Positions 26,562 through 36,030 of a DNA stretch of 64,000 nt are shown one piece after another. Within the stretch, counting starts at the first letter, position 1. Each line of letters opens with the position of its first letter. Origin of the DNA: Methylobacterium sp. (GTDB lineage: Bacteria; Pseudomonadota; Alphaproteobacteria; Rhizobiales; Beijerinckiaceae); the NCBI GenBank assembly GCA_020253445.1, contig JADCBP010000005.1:434001-498000 (forward strand), written 5' to 3'. The position numbers and the translations under genes are program-made. The notes under the pieces were generated by a model that saw nothing but the letters and a program-made list of their open reading frames with translations, was not told the DNA's origin and did no database searches.

Positions 26562-27701
26562 TCAGAGCCCGATGGCGCGGCGCATCTCGCTGTTTTCGCG
26601 GGTGGCGTAGGTGTCGAGCGAGTGCCGGGCGAGGATGCGCGCCCGGGCCGCGGCCGAAATCGCGGGATGCGACGCCTGATCAGCCATCGCCCGGCGGATG
26701 GCTTCCGCGAGGTCTTCGGCGGCCACGCTCCTCGCAAGATATCCGGTGCGCTGATCCTCGACCAGTTCGACAATGCCGGGAATCGGCGACCCGATGGCGA
26801 CCATGCCGGCTGACATCGCCTCGATCAGCACTTTCGGCAGGCCCTCATGCAGGCTGCCCAGCAGAAACAGGCGATGCTGCCGGAACAGGGCGCTGATCTC
26901 CATGTTCTGCATGCGCGGGATGATGGTGACGCGGGCACCCGTGCGCTGGATGATGGCCTCTACCGCCGGGCGTTCCGAGCCATCGCCGACCATGATCAGC
27001 GCCATGCCGGTCTGTGCGACCGCCTCGGCAATCGCGCGCACATTCTTCTGTGGCTCAAGGCGCCCCACGAAGACGAGCGTGCCGGGTTCGGGGACATGAT
27101 CCGGATCGGGCGCGAAGAGTTCGGTATCGACATAGGTTGGCGCGACAAAAACCTTGCCCTTGCGCCAGAGGATCAGCCGTGAAATCTCCGCCTTCGCGCT
27201 TTCGGTCGTCACGGAAACAAGCCGTGCCCCGTTGAACAGCACGGCTTCGATGAGCAGCGCCACGGTGCCGCGCAGGGCCTGCCGGTTCTTGAAGAGGCGC
27301 CGCGAGAGAAGGTAGCCGCAGCGGGCAAAGAGCGGAACGCCGAAGAGCCGCAGGATCAGCGCCGGCCAGCTTCCGCTGATCTGGTTGGTCTTGGACAGGG
27401 ATACGCCGCTCCGCGAAAGCTTCCACAGCAGCCCGAGATTGAGCGAATGCAGCAGGCCGGAGAGATTGCCGGTCGCTTTCGTGCGGGGCGTCACCAGCCG
27501 GAAACGCGCCCGGATATCCGGGCGGCAATCCACCAGTGCCAATGCCTCATGATCGGCGGGGTCGTAGCTGAAGATCACGACCTCATCGCAATATCCGCGT
27601 TCGAGATGCCGCACATAGATCTGGATTTCCCGCGAAAGGATGCCTTCCCGGTGCCATTTGGTCAGGGAAGCCTTGAAGGACAGGAACAGAGCGAGGCGCA
27701 T
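26562..27701 (-). CDS. glycosyltransferase family 4
   Basis: A 379-residue GT-B glycosyltransferase. The donor-binding C-terminal domain is clear: LVFVGRLEPQKNVRAIAEAV, ARVTIIPRMQNMEISALFRQ and LGSLHEGLPKVLIEAMSAGM with the paired Glu residues. The N-terminal half is less conserved and contains a hydrophobic, possibly membrane-associated stretch. It stands apart from the other transferase genes and ends convergently, 10 bp from the pectate-lyase-like gene. It is likely the last exopolysaccharide gene in this direction. Confidence 0.87.
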   Translation of the reverse strand: MRLALFLSFKASLTKWHREGILSREIQIYVRHLERGYCDEVVIFSYDPADHEALALVDCRPDIRARFRLVTPRTKATGNLSGLLHSLNLGLLWKLSRSGVSLSKTNQISGSWPALILRLFGVPLFARCGYLLSRRLFKNRQALRGTVALLIEAVLFNGARLVSVTTESAKAEISRLILWRKGKVFVAPTYVDTELFAPDPDHVPEPGTLVFVGRLEPQKNVRAIAEAVAQTGMALIMVGDGSERPAVEAIIQRTGARVTIIPRMQNMEISALFRQHRLFLLGSLHEGLPKVLIEAMSAGMVAIGSPIPGIVELVEDQRTGYLARSVAAEDLAEAIRRAMADQASHPAISAAARARILARHSLDTYATRENSEMRRAIGL

Positions 27702-27819
27702 GCGGGAGACCAGAACCGGATCGGTTGGCTTCGGTTGGCCGGCACTCTAGCCAGCTTTGCCCGCATGACCAGCCCGAGACCGATATTCGGTTGCAGGAAC
27801 CCCACGCCGAAACTGCTCG

Positions 27820-28035
27820 CTGGCCCGGGCTGCCGAAAATGGCGGCACAATTCCAGCCTATCCTGCCCCGGCCGCCTCAGGTCGAGAAAAGCCGGGGGGT
27901 GCCGGCCCTGTTCGAGGGGGCGCTCCATCCCGAAGGCATCGCACGCGGTTTGGATCGAAAAGCCATGGTTCTCCGGAAGCGGGCAAGCCGCGTCCGGCGC
28001 TCGCGGTCGTCATCAACGATCAGGATCGACGCCAC
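27820..28035 (-). pseudogene. remnant of a response-regulator receiver domain
   Basis: No intact gene fills 27702-28131, but the minus strand carries a recognisable receiver domain. From a GTG at 28035 it reads ASILIVDDDRERRTRLARF (first strand, acidic pocket DDD, first helix). One missing base near 27975 shifts the frame, after which it continues ENHGFSIQTACDAFGMERPL, then FLDLRRPGQDRLELCRHF with the phospho-acceptor Asp. The order and spacing match OmpR-type receivers. Similarity stops near 27820, before the fourth strand, and no DNA-binding domain follows. It is therefore frameshifted and truncated. The rest of the gap shows nothing I can name. Confidence 0.65.
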
Positions 28036-28131
28036 GCCCTTGCCCTGTGCGATGCTCTGCCGGAAGGTCCGGCGGCTGCCCGGCAACACGATTCGTGGAA
28101 GAGCGCGCCGGGCGACAGCAAAAGCCAGGGC

Positions 28132-29424
28132 TCAGGCCGGCATGTTCACCTGGCCCAGCGCCTGGGCAAGATCGGCCATCAGGTCATCCGCATTCTCGAT
28201 GCCGATGGAGAGACGAATGGTGGTTTCCAGGACCCCGATCCGGGCGCGCACTTCCTGCGGCACGCCGGAATGCGTCATCGCCGCGGGGTGGCTCGCGAGC
28301 GATTCCGTGCCGCCCAGGCTCACGGCCAGCTTGAAGATCTGCAGGGAATCCAGGAACTGGAACGCCTCCTTTTGTCCGCCCATGATGTCGAACGAAAAGG
28401 TTGAGCCCGCGCCGGTGCATTGGCGCGCATAGGTAGCCTTGCCCGCTTCACTCTCGAGGAAATCGAGGTGATGCACCTTCGAGACTTTCGGATGCACGCG
28501 AAGGAATTCCGCGATCACGCGCGCATTGTCGTTTGCCCGCTCCATGCGCAGGCCCAGCGTTTCCAGCGAGCGGCCGAGCATCCAGCAGGAATGCGGATCG
28601 AGCTGGGTGCCGATCGCCCCGCGCAAGGCCTTCACCGGGCCGATCTTTTCGGCTGAGCCCATCGCGGCCCCCGCGATGAGGTCGGAATGCCCGCCCACAT
28701 ATTTCGTGAGGGAATAGACCGAGAGATCCGCGCCATGCTCCAGGGGGTGCTGGAAAACCGGTCCAAGCAGCGTATTGTCGCAGATGATGACCGCGCGATG
28801 GCCCTGCCTTGCGCCCAATTCATCCGCGATCCGCCGCACCAGGGCGATATCGACCAGCGTGTTGGTGGGGTTCGATGGCGTCTCGATCAGCACGACGGAG
28901 ACACGGCCCTTCTTGCTTGCTTCCTCGAAGGCTGCCCGGATCGAGGCTTCGTCTACGCCATTGATGAAGCTCGCCTGCGCAATGCCGAAGGGCGCGAGGG
29001 TTTTCGTCACCAGCGTTTCGGTGCCGCCATAGAGCGGCTGGGAGAGCACGATGGAATCGCCCGGCCTGGCATAGGCGAGAATGCTCGTGGCAATCGCCGA
29101 CATGCCGGAGGAGAACAGCACGGCCGCTTCGGCCCGCTCATAGACCGCAAGGCGATCCTCGACGATCTCGCTGTTGGGGTGGTTGAAGCGCGAATAGACA
29201 AGCCCCGGCCGCATGCCTTCCGGCGGTTTCCTGCGACCGGAGACGTAATCGAAGAAATCCTTCCCCTCCTGCGCCGAGCGGAACACGAAGGTGGAGGTGA
29301 GGAAGACCGGCGGCTTAACCGACCCTTCGGACAGGAAAGGGTCGTAGCCATAGCTGAGCATCAGCGTTTCCGGCTTCAGCGCATGATTGGCGAGCGTGGT
29401 TTTCGAGGCGCGTGGCGCTGTCAT
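28132..29424 (-). CDS. cystathionine gamma-synthase family PLP enzyme
   Basis: A 430-residue PLP enzyme of the Cys/Met metabolism family (cystathionine gamma-synthase, beta/gamma-lyase, O-acetylhomoserine sulfhydrylase). The PLP Lys lies in [19 protein letters not shown]. Other markers are [33 protein letters not shown], the PLP-ring Tyr region [10 protein letters not shown] and [16 protein letters not shown]. The start follows GGAGGTGAAGCATC. It is about 30 residues longer than typical family members at the N-terminus. Whether it makes cystathionine or degrades sulfur amino acids cannot be decided from the sequence, and no sulfur genes are adjacent. Confidence 0.88.
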   Translation of the reverse strand: MTAPRASKTTLANHALKPETLMLSYGYDPFLSEGSVKPPVFLTSTFVFRSAQEGKDFFDYVSGRRKPPEGMRPGLVYSRFNHPNSEIVEDRLAVYERAEAAVLFSSGMSAIATSILAYARPGDSIVLSQPLYGGTETLVTKTLAPFGIAQASFINGVDEASIRAAFEEASKKGRVSVVLIETPSNPTNTLVDIALVRRIADELGARQGHRAVIICDNTLLGPVFQHPLEHGADLSVYSLTKYVGGHSDLIAGAAMGSAEKIGPVKALRGAIGTQLDPHSCWMLGRSLETLGLRMERANDNARVIAEFLRVHPKVSKVHHLDFLESEAGKATYARQCTGAGSTFSFDIMGGQKEAFQFLDSLQIFKLAVSLGGTESLASHPAAMTHSGVPQEVRARIGVLETTIRLSIGIENADDLMADLAQALGQVNMPA

Positions 29425-29684
29425 GATGCTTCACCTCCGGCAAATCACGAGATGCGCATTTATATGCCGCGAAGGGCACGATTATCTTGTCGTTTTCAGC
29501 GCGATTGGGGCAAGTTCACTCTCAAAATGGTGCAATCAGCCGAATTTTCTGCTTGATGGAACCGATCACTGGTTCCTGCGGGAGTTGATGCGCCATCCGC
29601 GCTCCATCCACGCTCCCACCGCGCGCGAGGCGTCACGAGCAGGCCGAGCGGATCGGATTCTCGCTATCGCCACCTCGGCCGCGA

Positions 29685-30899
29685 TCATAACGTGCGATCG
29701 ATCTCCGCCAGCACGCTGAGCACGATGCCGCGGGTCATCATCTCGGCGCGGAAGGGGCGGGCGCTGATCGCGACATCGCGGGCGAGGCCCGGAATCGCGT
29801 AACGCTTCAGGCCTTCCGAAAGCCCTCGTTCGAGATGCGGCCAGGCCCGCATGCCGGGCCCGCAGAAGACGATGGCGCGCGGCTGGAAAAGATGAATCAA
29901 TGTCGCCACGCCCTGCGAGAGAACCCGCCCGGCATTTTCCAGAAGCCCCGCGATTGTCCGCTCACCCTCATCGGCGCGCGCCGTGAGCGCGCGCATCTCC
30001 CGCTCGCCGGGATAGAATTGGCGGATGGGCTCGGCAAAGGCCGTGATGGCCATGGCATCGCGCAACAATGCGTAATCCGCCAGGTAGCTCTCGACGCAGC
30101 CCCGCGAGCCGCAGCGGCATTGCGGCCCATCGGGATCAAGCGGGATATGCCCGAACTCGATGCCGCCGCCGCGCCGGCCGCGCAAGGGCTCTCCATCGAT
30201 GAAGACTCCGAGCCCCACGCCATCGCCGATCATCACGCAGGCCGTGACGCCCACGCGCAATTCCTTTTCCGCGAGAAGGATCGCATGCGCCATGGCGCTG
30301 GCATCGTTGTCGATCACCACCATCAGGCCCGTCGCCTGCTCCAGCGCGCGCGCCAGAGGCAGGTCGGCATGGGGGGTCACCGGGCTCCAGGCCACGATGC
30401 CCTGTTCACGATCCACGAAGCCCTGAAAGGCAATGGCGATGGCGAGCACGGGACCGGTCGGCGCATGATTTCGCCGGAAGGCCTCGATGCATTCCGCCAG
30501 CGTGTCAACGAGCGCTGCGGGCGAGAGCCGCGAGATCGAGACGGCCTGCTCGGCGAGTGCCAGCGTGCCGCCTGCGAAATCCGCGAGATGCAGCGCGATG
30601 CGATCGAGTCCGACCCACAGGCCGATGATGAGCCCTCGCCCCGGGTTGAAACCGATCAGCGCGCCGGGCCGGCCCGGGCCAGTCTGAGGGTCGGCTCCGT
30701 CGGTGCCGATATCCTCCAGCAGCCCCTCCTCGATGAGTTTGCCGGTGAGCACGGAAATCGAGGACGGGCTCATGCCCAGCAATCGTCCGATGGTCGCCCG
30801 GCTCTGCGATCCATTGCGCCGAAGAGCCTCGAGAAGCCGGGCGCGCGCTTCGTCGCGCCTGGGAGATCGATTGTCACGGGAAGAGGGTGATATGTTCAT
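29685..30899 (-). CDS. ROK-family transcriptional regulator (XylR-like)
   Basis: A 404-residue ROK regulator. The N-terminal winged helix-turn-helix (about 20-75) includes SRATIGRLLGMSPSSISVLTG. The ROK sugar-binding domain follows, with VVIDNDASAMAHAI, CVMIGDGVGLGVFIDGEPLR and the zinc/ROK signature CRCGSRGCVESYLA. The start at 30899 (MNISPSSRDNRS) was chosen because it begins just before the DNA-binding domain; no strong ribosome site is visible. It is divergent from a xylose-type ABC operon, so it is most likely its sugar-responsive repressor, acting at the inverted repeat near 31003. Confidence 0.88.
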   Translation of the reverse strand: MNISPSSRDNRSPRRDEARARLLEALRRNGSQSRATIGRLLGMSPSSISVLTGKLIEEGLLEDIGTDGADPQTGPGRPGALIGFNPGRGLIIGLWVGLDRIALHLADFAGGTLALAEQAVSISRLSPAALVDTLAECIEAFRRNHAPTGPVLAIAIAFQGFVDREQGIVAWSPVTPHADLPLARALEQATGLMVVIDNDASAMAHAILLAEKELRVGVTACVMIGDGVGLGVFIDGEPLRGRRGGGIEFGHIPLDPDGPQCRCGSRGCVESYLADYALLRDAMAITAFAEPIRQFYPGEREMRALTARADEGERTIAGLLENAGRVLSQGVATLIHLFQPRAIVFCGPGMRAWPHLERGLSEGLKRYAIPGLARDVAISARPFRAEMMTRGIVLSVLAEIDRTL

Positions 30900-31002
30900 A
30901 AACTGAAAGAATAGACAGCATTGATCAGGTCTGCAATGGCTGATTTGACGCCTGTTCGCGCGTTTTTGCATATGCGAAGAAGGGGGACCGAAGTATTTTT
31001 TT

Positions 31003-31022
31003 CGGAAAATAAATTTATTCCG
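31003..31022. promoter_or_regulatory. operator-like inverted repeat between ROK regulator and xylF
   Basis: CGGAA-N10-TTCCG forms a 20-bp inverted repeat with an AT-only centre (AATAAATTTA). It directly abuts the -35 box of the xylF promoter candidate. Repressor binding here would block RNA polymerase. ROK family operators are often AT-rich-centred inverted repeats. Confidence 0.55.
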
Positions 31023-31023
31023 G

Positions 31024-31052
31024 TTGACTCTTGGGGCGCATCGCGGTGTTCT
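31024..31052 (+). promoter_or_regulatory. candidate sigma-70 promoter of the xylF operon
   Basis: TTGACT (31024-31029) and TGTTCT (31047-31052) are separated by 17 bp. The -35 box is a 5/6 match; the -10 box is weaker. It lies 77 bp before the xylF start. Confidence 0.5.
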
Positions 31053-31128
31053 CATGGCAAGCAACCGGGAAAGGCATGGGAGCGGGATGACGTCCTTTCC
31101 CCGCCCGGAGGCAGATCGGGAGGATGAT

Positions 31129-32172
31129 ATGAACAAGTTGCTTGGCGCGGCGGCCCTGGCCGCTTTCGTGTCCTTTTCGCCCGCGGTGCTCGCGCAGGCG
31201 AGGGGCCCGGTGATCGGTGTGAGCTGGTCGAATTTCCAGGAAGAGCGTTGGAAGACCGACGAGGCCGCCATCAAGGCCGCCATCGAGAAGGCCGGCGGAA
31301 CCTATCTCTCGGCGGATGCGCAATCCTCGCCCGCCAAGCAGCTGGCGGATGTCGAAAGCCTCATCGCGCGCGGCGCCAAGGCGCTGATCGTTCTCGCGCA
31401 GGACGCGAATGCCATCCGCCCGGCCATCGACAAGGCCGTGAACGAGGGGGTGGCCGTGGTGGGCTATGACCGCCTGATCGAGAATCCCAAGGCCTTCTAC
31501 CTCACCTTCGACAATATCGAGGTGGGCCGGATGATGGCCCGCGAGATCCAGAAGGCGAAGCCGGAAGGCAACTATGTCTTCATCAAGGGCTCGGGCGCGG
31601 ATCCGAATGCGGGCTTCCTGTTCCAGGGTTCGATGGAAGTGCTGAAGCCGGCGATCGACGCGGGCAGGATCAAGAATGTCGGCGAGGCCTTCACCGATGG
31701 CTGGCTGCCCGCCAATGCCCAGCGGAACATGGAGCAGTTTCTCACCCGCAACAACAACAGGGTGGATGCGGTGGTGGCCGCGAATGACGGTACGGCCGGC
31801 GGTTCCATCGCCGCGCTGGCCGCGCAGGGCCTCGCCGGCTCGGTGCCGGTTTCAGGCCAGGACGCGGATCGCGCCGCGCTGAACCGCATCGCGCTCGGGA
31901 CCCAGACCATGACCGTGTGGAAAGACGCGCGCGACCTCGGCAAGGCGGCGGCTGAAATCGCCATCCAGCTCGCGGGCGGCAAGAAGCTCGAGGAAGTGGC
32001 CGGCGCGGTGAAGTGGAACCAGGGTCCGGCCAAGGCCGAGATGAACGCCATCTTCCTCAAGCCGGTCGCCATTACCAAGGACAACCTGAACCTCGTGATC
32101 GAGGCCGGCTGGGCTCCGAAATCGGCGGTTTGCCAGGGTGTTCCTGCCGGCAAGGTCGCGGCCTGCAACTGA
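31129..32172 (+). CDS. xylF: xylose-type sugar ABC transporter substrate-binding protein
   Basis: A 347-residue periplasmic binding protein with a signal peptide ([23 protein letters not shown]). The pattern matches Xyl[75 protein letters not shown] and [15 protein letters not shown]. The ATG at 31129 follows GGGAGGATGAT. D-xylose or a closely related pentose is the expected ligand, supported by the dehydrogenase and lactonase downstream. A perfect stem-loop follows the stop. It leads an operon of five genes. Confidence 0.88.
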   Translation: MNKLLGAAALAAFVSFSPAVLAQARGPVIGVSWSNFQEERWKTDEAAIKAAIEKAGGTYLSADAQSSPAKQLADVESLIARGAKALIVLAQDANAIRPAIDKAVNEGVAVVGYDRLIENPKAFYLTFDNIEVGRMMAREIQKAKPEGNYVFIKGSGADPNAGFLFQGSMEVLKPAIDAGRIKNVGEAFTDGWLPANAQRNMEQFLTRNNNRVDAVVAANDGTAGGSIAALAAQGLAGSVPVSGQDADRAALNRIALGTQTMTVWKDARDLGKAAAEIAIQLAGGKKLEEVAGAVKWNQGPAKAEMNAIFLKPVAITKDNLNLVIEAGWAPKSAVCQGVPAGKVAACN

Positions 32173-32198
32173 ACGGATCAGGCGCTCCTCCCGGAAGG

Positions 32199-32222
32199 CC
32201 TGCCGCGCGGCCGCGCGGCAGG
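32199..32222 (+). other. perfect 24-bp palindrome / stem-loop after xylF
   Basis: CCTGCCGCGC and GCGCGGCAGG pair perfectly around GGCC. There is no T-run, so it is more likely an mRNA 3' stabiliser that raises the binding-protein level than a terminator. Comparable stems follow the binding-protein genes at 42304 and 50381. Confidence 0.6.
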
Positions 32223-32293
32223 TGCCCGGATGGCGGCCCGAGCGCCGCTTCGAGGTTCCTTTTCTGAATTGGCCATGCCTGCGGGAGATTGTC

Positions 32294-33544
32294 GTGGAGC
32301 TTTTGCGCAAGCTTGAGATCGATGCCCGCCTGATCGGCATGCTCACGGCCCTGGCCATCATCTGGCTCGGATTTCACGTCCTCTCGCAGGGCGCCTTCCT
32401 CACCCCCCGCAACCTGTGGAACCTCTCGGTCCAGACCTCGGCCATAGCCGTCATGGCCTGCGGCATGGTGCTGGTGATCGTCACGCGGAACATCGATCTG
32501 TCCGTGGGCTCTGTGCTCGGTTTTGTCGGCATGGCGATCGGCGTTTTCCAGGCGCGCTGGCTTCCGGAAATCTGGGGCCTCGAAAACCCGCTGACCATGC
32601 CCGCGACGCTTCTCTTCGCGATGCTCTGCGGCGGGCTGATCGGCCTCTTCCATGGCGCGCTGATTGCCTATCTCGCGATCCCCTCCTTCATCGTCACGCT
32701 CGGCGGGCTTCTCGTCTGGCGCGGAGCCGCCTGGTGGGTCACGACCGGGCAGACCGTCGCGCCGATGGATGGCCGTTTCCGCGCCCTTGGCGGCGGCATC
32801 GAGGGCGCGATCGGCGCGGCGGCGAGCTGGATGATTGCCGTCATCGCCATCCTCGCCATCGTGATTTCCATGCTGATGCGCCGGCGCCGCCGGGCCGAAT
32901 TCGGCTTCAGCCTGCGTCCTCTCTGGGTGGAAGTGCTGGTGATCGGCCTTGCCGCGGCGAGCGTCGTCGCGGTCACGCTGATCGTGAATGCCTATCCGCT
33001 GCCGCCGGGCATTGCGAGGCGCATCGTCGAGGCGCAGGGCCAGGTCTGGCCGCAGGGCGGGGTGTTCATCGCCCATGGATTCGCGGTGCCGGTGCTGATC
33101 GCGGTGCTGGTCGGCGTGGTGATGAGCTTCGTGGCAACGCGCATGCGCTTCGGGCGCTACGTGTTCTCGATCGGCGGCAATCCGGAGGCAGCCTCGCTCT
33201 CCGGCATCAAGACCAGGGCCGTGACGATGCAGGTCTTCGGGCTCATGGGCCTGCTCACGGGCCTCGCCGCCTGCATCACCACCGCGCGCCTCAACGCCGC
33301 GACGAATTCTGCCGGCACGCTCGATGAACTCTATGTCATCGCTGCAGCGGTGATCGGCGGCACGAGCCTCGCGGGCGGTGTCGGCACGATTGTTGGCGCG
33401 ATGCTCGGCGCGCTCATCATGCAATCCCTGCAATCCGGCATGGTGCTGCTGGGGGTGGATACGCCCTTGCAGAACATCGTGGTGGGCATCGTGCTGGTCA
33501 TGGCGATCTGGCTCGACGGCCTCTATCGCCGCCGCATCCGCTGA
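32294..33544 (+). CDS. xylH: sugar ABC transporter permease (XylH-like)
   Basis: A 416-residue membrane permease of the BPD_transp_2 (ribose/xylose) type with about 10 helices. Signature segments are [43 protein letters not shown] and [20 protein letters not shown]. The start is GTG at 32294, chosen because GGGAGA lies 7 bases upstream and the protein then begins just before the first helix; upstream extensions look unlike protein. The length is slightly above the family norm, as for XylH. It works with XylF and the ATPase that follows 10 bp later. Confidence 0.87.
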   Translation: MELLRKLEIDARLIGMLTALAIIWLGFHVLSQGAFLTPRNLWNLSVQTSAIAVMACGMVLVIVTRNIDLSVGSVLGFVGMAIGVFQARWLPEIWGLENPLTMPATLLFAMLCGGLIGLFHGALIAYLAIPSFIVTLGGLLVWRGAAWWVTTGQTVAPMDGRFRALGGGIEGAIGAAASWMIAVIAILAIVISMLMRRRRRAEFGFSLRPLWVEVLVIGLAAASVVAVTLIVNAYPLPPGIARRIVEAQGQVWPQGGVFIAHGFAVPVLIAVLVGVVMSFVATRMRFGRYVFSIGGNPEAASLSGIKTRAVTMQVFGLMGLLTGLAACITTARLNAATNSAGTLDELYVIAAAVIGGTSLAGGVGTIVGAMLGALIMQSLQSGMVLLGVDTPLQNIVVGIVLVMAIWLDGLYRRRIR

Positions 33545-33554
33545 GGGGGGGAGC

Positions 33555-34334
33555 ATGGCTGAAACCCGAACACCGCTCGTCGAGATGCGTTCCATCTCCC
33601 TTGCCTTCGGCGGCATCAGGGCCGTGGAAGAGGCAAGCCTCGATCTCTATCCCGGTGAGGTCGTGGGCCTGCTCGGCCATAACGGCGCAGGTAAATCCAC
33701 GCTGATCAAGATCCTCTCCGGTGCCTATCGCGCGGATTCCGGCGAGATCCATGTCGATGGCCAGAAGGCCGAGATCAATTCCCCGCGCGACGCGAAGGCG
33801 CTGGGCATCGAGACGATCTACCAGACGCTGGCACTCGCGGATAACGTCGATGCGGCCGCGAACATCTTCCTCGGCCGCGAGAAGCTCACGCGCTGGGGCA
33901 CGCTCGACGATGCCGCGATGGAAAGCGAGACGCGCAGGGTGATGGCGCGTCTGAACCCGCATTTCCGCCGTTTCAACGAGCCGGTCAGCGCGCTTTCGGG
34001 CGGGCAGCGCCAATCCGTGGCGATTGCCCGCGCCATCCACTTCAACGCGCGCGTGCTCATCATGGACGAACCCACCGCGGCCCTCGGCCCGGCCGAGACC
34101 GCGCAGGTGGGTGAACTCACCAGGCAGCTCAAGGCCGAGGGGATCGGCATCTTCCTCATCAGCCACGATTTGCATGATGTGTTCGATCTCGCGGATCGCA
34201 TCGCGGTGATGAAGAACGGCAAGGTGGTGGGCACGGCGCGCATTGGCGACGTGACGCGCGACGAGGTGCTTGGCATGATCATCGGTGGCAAATGCCCGCC
34301 CGGTGCCATTCCCGGCCCCGGCGCTAGCCCGTGA
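33555..34334 (+). CDS. sugar ABC transporter ATP-binding protein, single nucleotide-binding domain
   Basis: A 259-residue ABC ATPase. Walker A is GHNGAGKST, the signature is [13 protein letters not shown] and Walker B is [12 protein letters not shown], followed by the switch His in [10 protein letters not shown]. Classical XylG/RbsA ATPases are about 500 residues with two fused domains; here there is only one, so a homodimer must drive the permease. Single-domain versions occur in alphaproteobacterial carbohydrate importers. The ATG follows a G-rich site (GGGGGG). It sits 7 bp before the dehydrogenase gene. Confidence 0.88.
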   Translation: MAETRTPLVEMRSISLAFGGIRAVEEASLDLYPGEVVGLLGHNGAGKSTLIKILSGAYRADSGEIHVDGQKAEINSPRDAKALGIETIYQTLALADNVDAAANIFLGREKLTRWGTLDDAAMESETRRVMARLNPHFRRFNEPVSALSGGQRQSVAIARAIHFNARVLIMDEPTAALGPAETAQVGELTRQLKAEGIGIFLISHDLHDVFDLADRIAVMKNGKVVGTARIGDVTRDEVLGMIIGGKCPPGAIPGPGASP

Positions 34335-34341
34335 GGATGAC

Positions 34342-35088
34342 ATGATCCGATTTCCCGATCTCCAGGGCAAGGCCGTGCTGGTCACCGGCGGCGCGAGCGG
34401 CATTGGCGAAGCGCTGGTGCGCGCCTTCCATCGCGAGGGGGCGAAAGTGGGTTTCCTCGACCTCGACCGCATGAAGGGCGAGCGTCTCATGGCCGAACTC
34501 GGAGAGCGTGCGGCTTTCCAGACCGCAGACTTGCGTGATCTCGACGCCTTGCCCGGTGCGATTGACCGGCTGCGCGAGAGGACCGGGCCCTTCAGCGTGC
34601 TCGTCAACAATGCCGCGCGGGATGATCGCCACAGTATCGACGATGTGACGCCTGCCTATTGGCGCGAGCGTTTCGCCACGAATATCGACCACCAGTTCTT
34701 TTCCGCGCAGGCGGTCCACAAGGACATGATCGGGCTTGGCGGCGGCGCGATCATCTGCATGGGTTCGACGAGCTACATGCAATCCAGGGATTCGTTCGCA
34801 GCTTACAAGACCGCGAAAAGCGCGGTGGTGGGCCTCATGCGGGCTTTGGCGCGCGAGCTTGGTGAGCACAACATTCGCGTCAATTGCCTCATCCCCGGCT
34901 GGATCATGACCGGGCGGCAGATGGAGATGTGGCTCACGCCGGAGAGCGAGGCGGAACTCCTGCGCCAGCAATGCATCAAGCGCCGCCTCGTGCCGGAGGA
35001 CATGGCCGGGCCGGCGCTTTTCCTTGCCTCCGATCTCAGCGCGGCCATGACGGCGCAGACGATGATTGTCGATGGCGGCTGGGTGTGA
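34342..35088 (+). CDS. SDR sugar dehydrogenase (D-xylose 1-dehydrogenase-like)
   Basis: A 248-residue short-chain dehydrogenase. Cofactor motif [15 protein letters not shown], then [24 protein letters not shown] and YKTAKSA (catalytic Ser/Tyr/Lys). The DDRH segment and the C-terminal [20 protein letters not shown] pattern are those I recall from the Caulobacter xylose dehydrogenase XylB, which has the same length. It would oxidise the imported sugar to its lactone, with the lactonase gene 9 bp downstream opening it. Other aldose specificities are possible. Confidence 0.82.
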   Translation: MIRFPDLQGKAVLVTGGASGIGEALVRAFHREGAKVGFLDLDRMKGERLMAELGERAAFQTADLRDLDALPGAIDRLRERTGPFSVLVNNAARDDRHSIDDVTPAYWRERFATNIDHQFFSAQAVHKDMIGLGGGAIICMGSTSYMQSRDSFAAYKTAKSAVVGLMRALARELGEHNIRVNCLIPGWIMTGRQMEMWLTPESEAELLRQQCIKRRLVPEDMAGPALFLASDLSAAMTAQTMIVDGGWV

Positions 35089-35097
35089 GGTGGTGCG

Positions 35098-36003
35098 ATG
35101 AGCGTCGTTCGCATTCATGATCCGCGCTTTGCGCGCCTGATGATCGGCCACGCCAATCTCGAAAAGCTCTGGACGGGTGGTCGCTGGCTCGAAGGCCCGG
35201 CCTATTTTCCTGCCGGGCGATACCTCGTTTTCTCCGATATCCCGAATGATCGCCTGCTGCGCTTTGACGAGATGAGCGGGCAGGTCTCCGTCTTCTGGCC
35301 GGGCTGCGGCTTTCACAATGGCCATGCGCGCGACCAACAAGGGCGGCTTGTTTGCTGCGAGCATCTCGCCCGTGTCGTCAGCCGCATCGAGCATGACGGT
35401 TCGCGGCGTGTGCTCGCGAGCCATTGGCAAGGCAAGCGCTTCAATTCGCCGAATGACGTGATCGTGGCGCCCGATGGTGCGATCTGGTTCTCGGACCCGA
35501 CCTACGGCATCGATGGAGATTATGAGGGTGAGAAGGCCGAAAGCGAGATCGGCGCTTCGAATGTCTACCGGCTCGACCCGGAAACGGGTGCGGTGGAGGC
35601 TGTGGTGACGGATCGCGTGAAGCCCAATGGCCTTGCGCTCGCGCCCGGCGGGCAATTCCTCGTGGTGGCGGATACGGGCAGGACACACCGGCCCGAACTC
35701 GATGCCACGCTCACGCGCTACCGCCTTGATGCGGAAGGTCGACCCATCCAGCCCGGCGAGACCTTCGCGACCCTGGCGGATGGCTTCTTCGACGGCTTCC
35801 GTTTCGATGCCGAGGGCAACCTCTGGAGCTCCGCCGGGCGATTCGTGCATTGCCATGGGCCGGATGGCGCACTGGGCCTGACGATCGAGATCGGCGAGAT
35901 CGTCGGCAATCTCTGCTTTGGCGGGGCGAAGGGCAACCGCCTTTTCATCTGCGCGCAGACCTCGCTTTACAGCCTTTTCGTCAATGCGCGCGGTGCGACC
36001 TGA
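35098..36003 (+). CDS. SMP-30/gluconolactonase-family lactonase
   Basis: A 301-residue six-bladed beta-propeller of the SMP-30/gluconolaconase/LRE family. Metal ligands expected in this family are visible: Glu in RWLEGPAYFP, Asn in FNSPNDVIVAPDG, Asn in RVKPNGLAL and Asp in FFDGFRFDAEGNLW. It hydrolyses sugar lactones, here probably the pentonolactone made by the preceding dehydrogenase. It ends the operon. The dehydratase and later enzymes of a Weimberg or Dahms route are not in the window. Confidence 0.87.
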   Translation: MSVVRIHDPRFARLMIGHANLEKLWTGGRWLEGPAYFPAGRYLVFSDIPNDRLLRFDEMSGQVSVFWPGCGFHNGHARDQQGRLVCCEHLARVVSRIEHDGSRRVLASHWQGKRFNSPNDVIVAPDGAIWFSDPTYGIDGDYEGEKAESEIGASNVYRLDPETGAVEAVVTDRVKPNGLALAPGGQFLVVADTGRTHRPELDATLTRYRLDAEGRPIQPGETFATLADGFFDGFRFDAEGNLWSSAGRFVHCHGPDGALGLTIEIGEIVGNLCFGGAKGNRLFICAQTSLYSLFVNARGAT

Positions 36004-36030
36004 GGGCCGTGGCGGCTTGCTCGCCAAGAG

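Noticed and set aside
12424-27701. Prophage or defence island
   Set aside because: The SGNH/Ig-like protein recalls phage tail proteins, but no capsid, terminase, integrase or known defence gene is present; the neighbours are polysaccharide genes.
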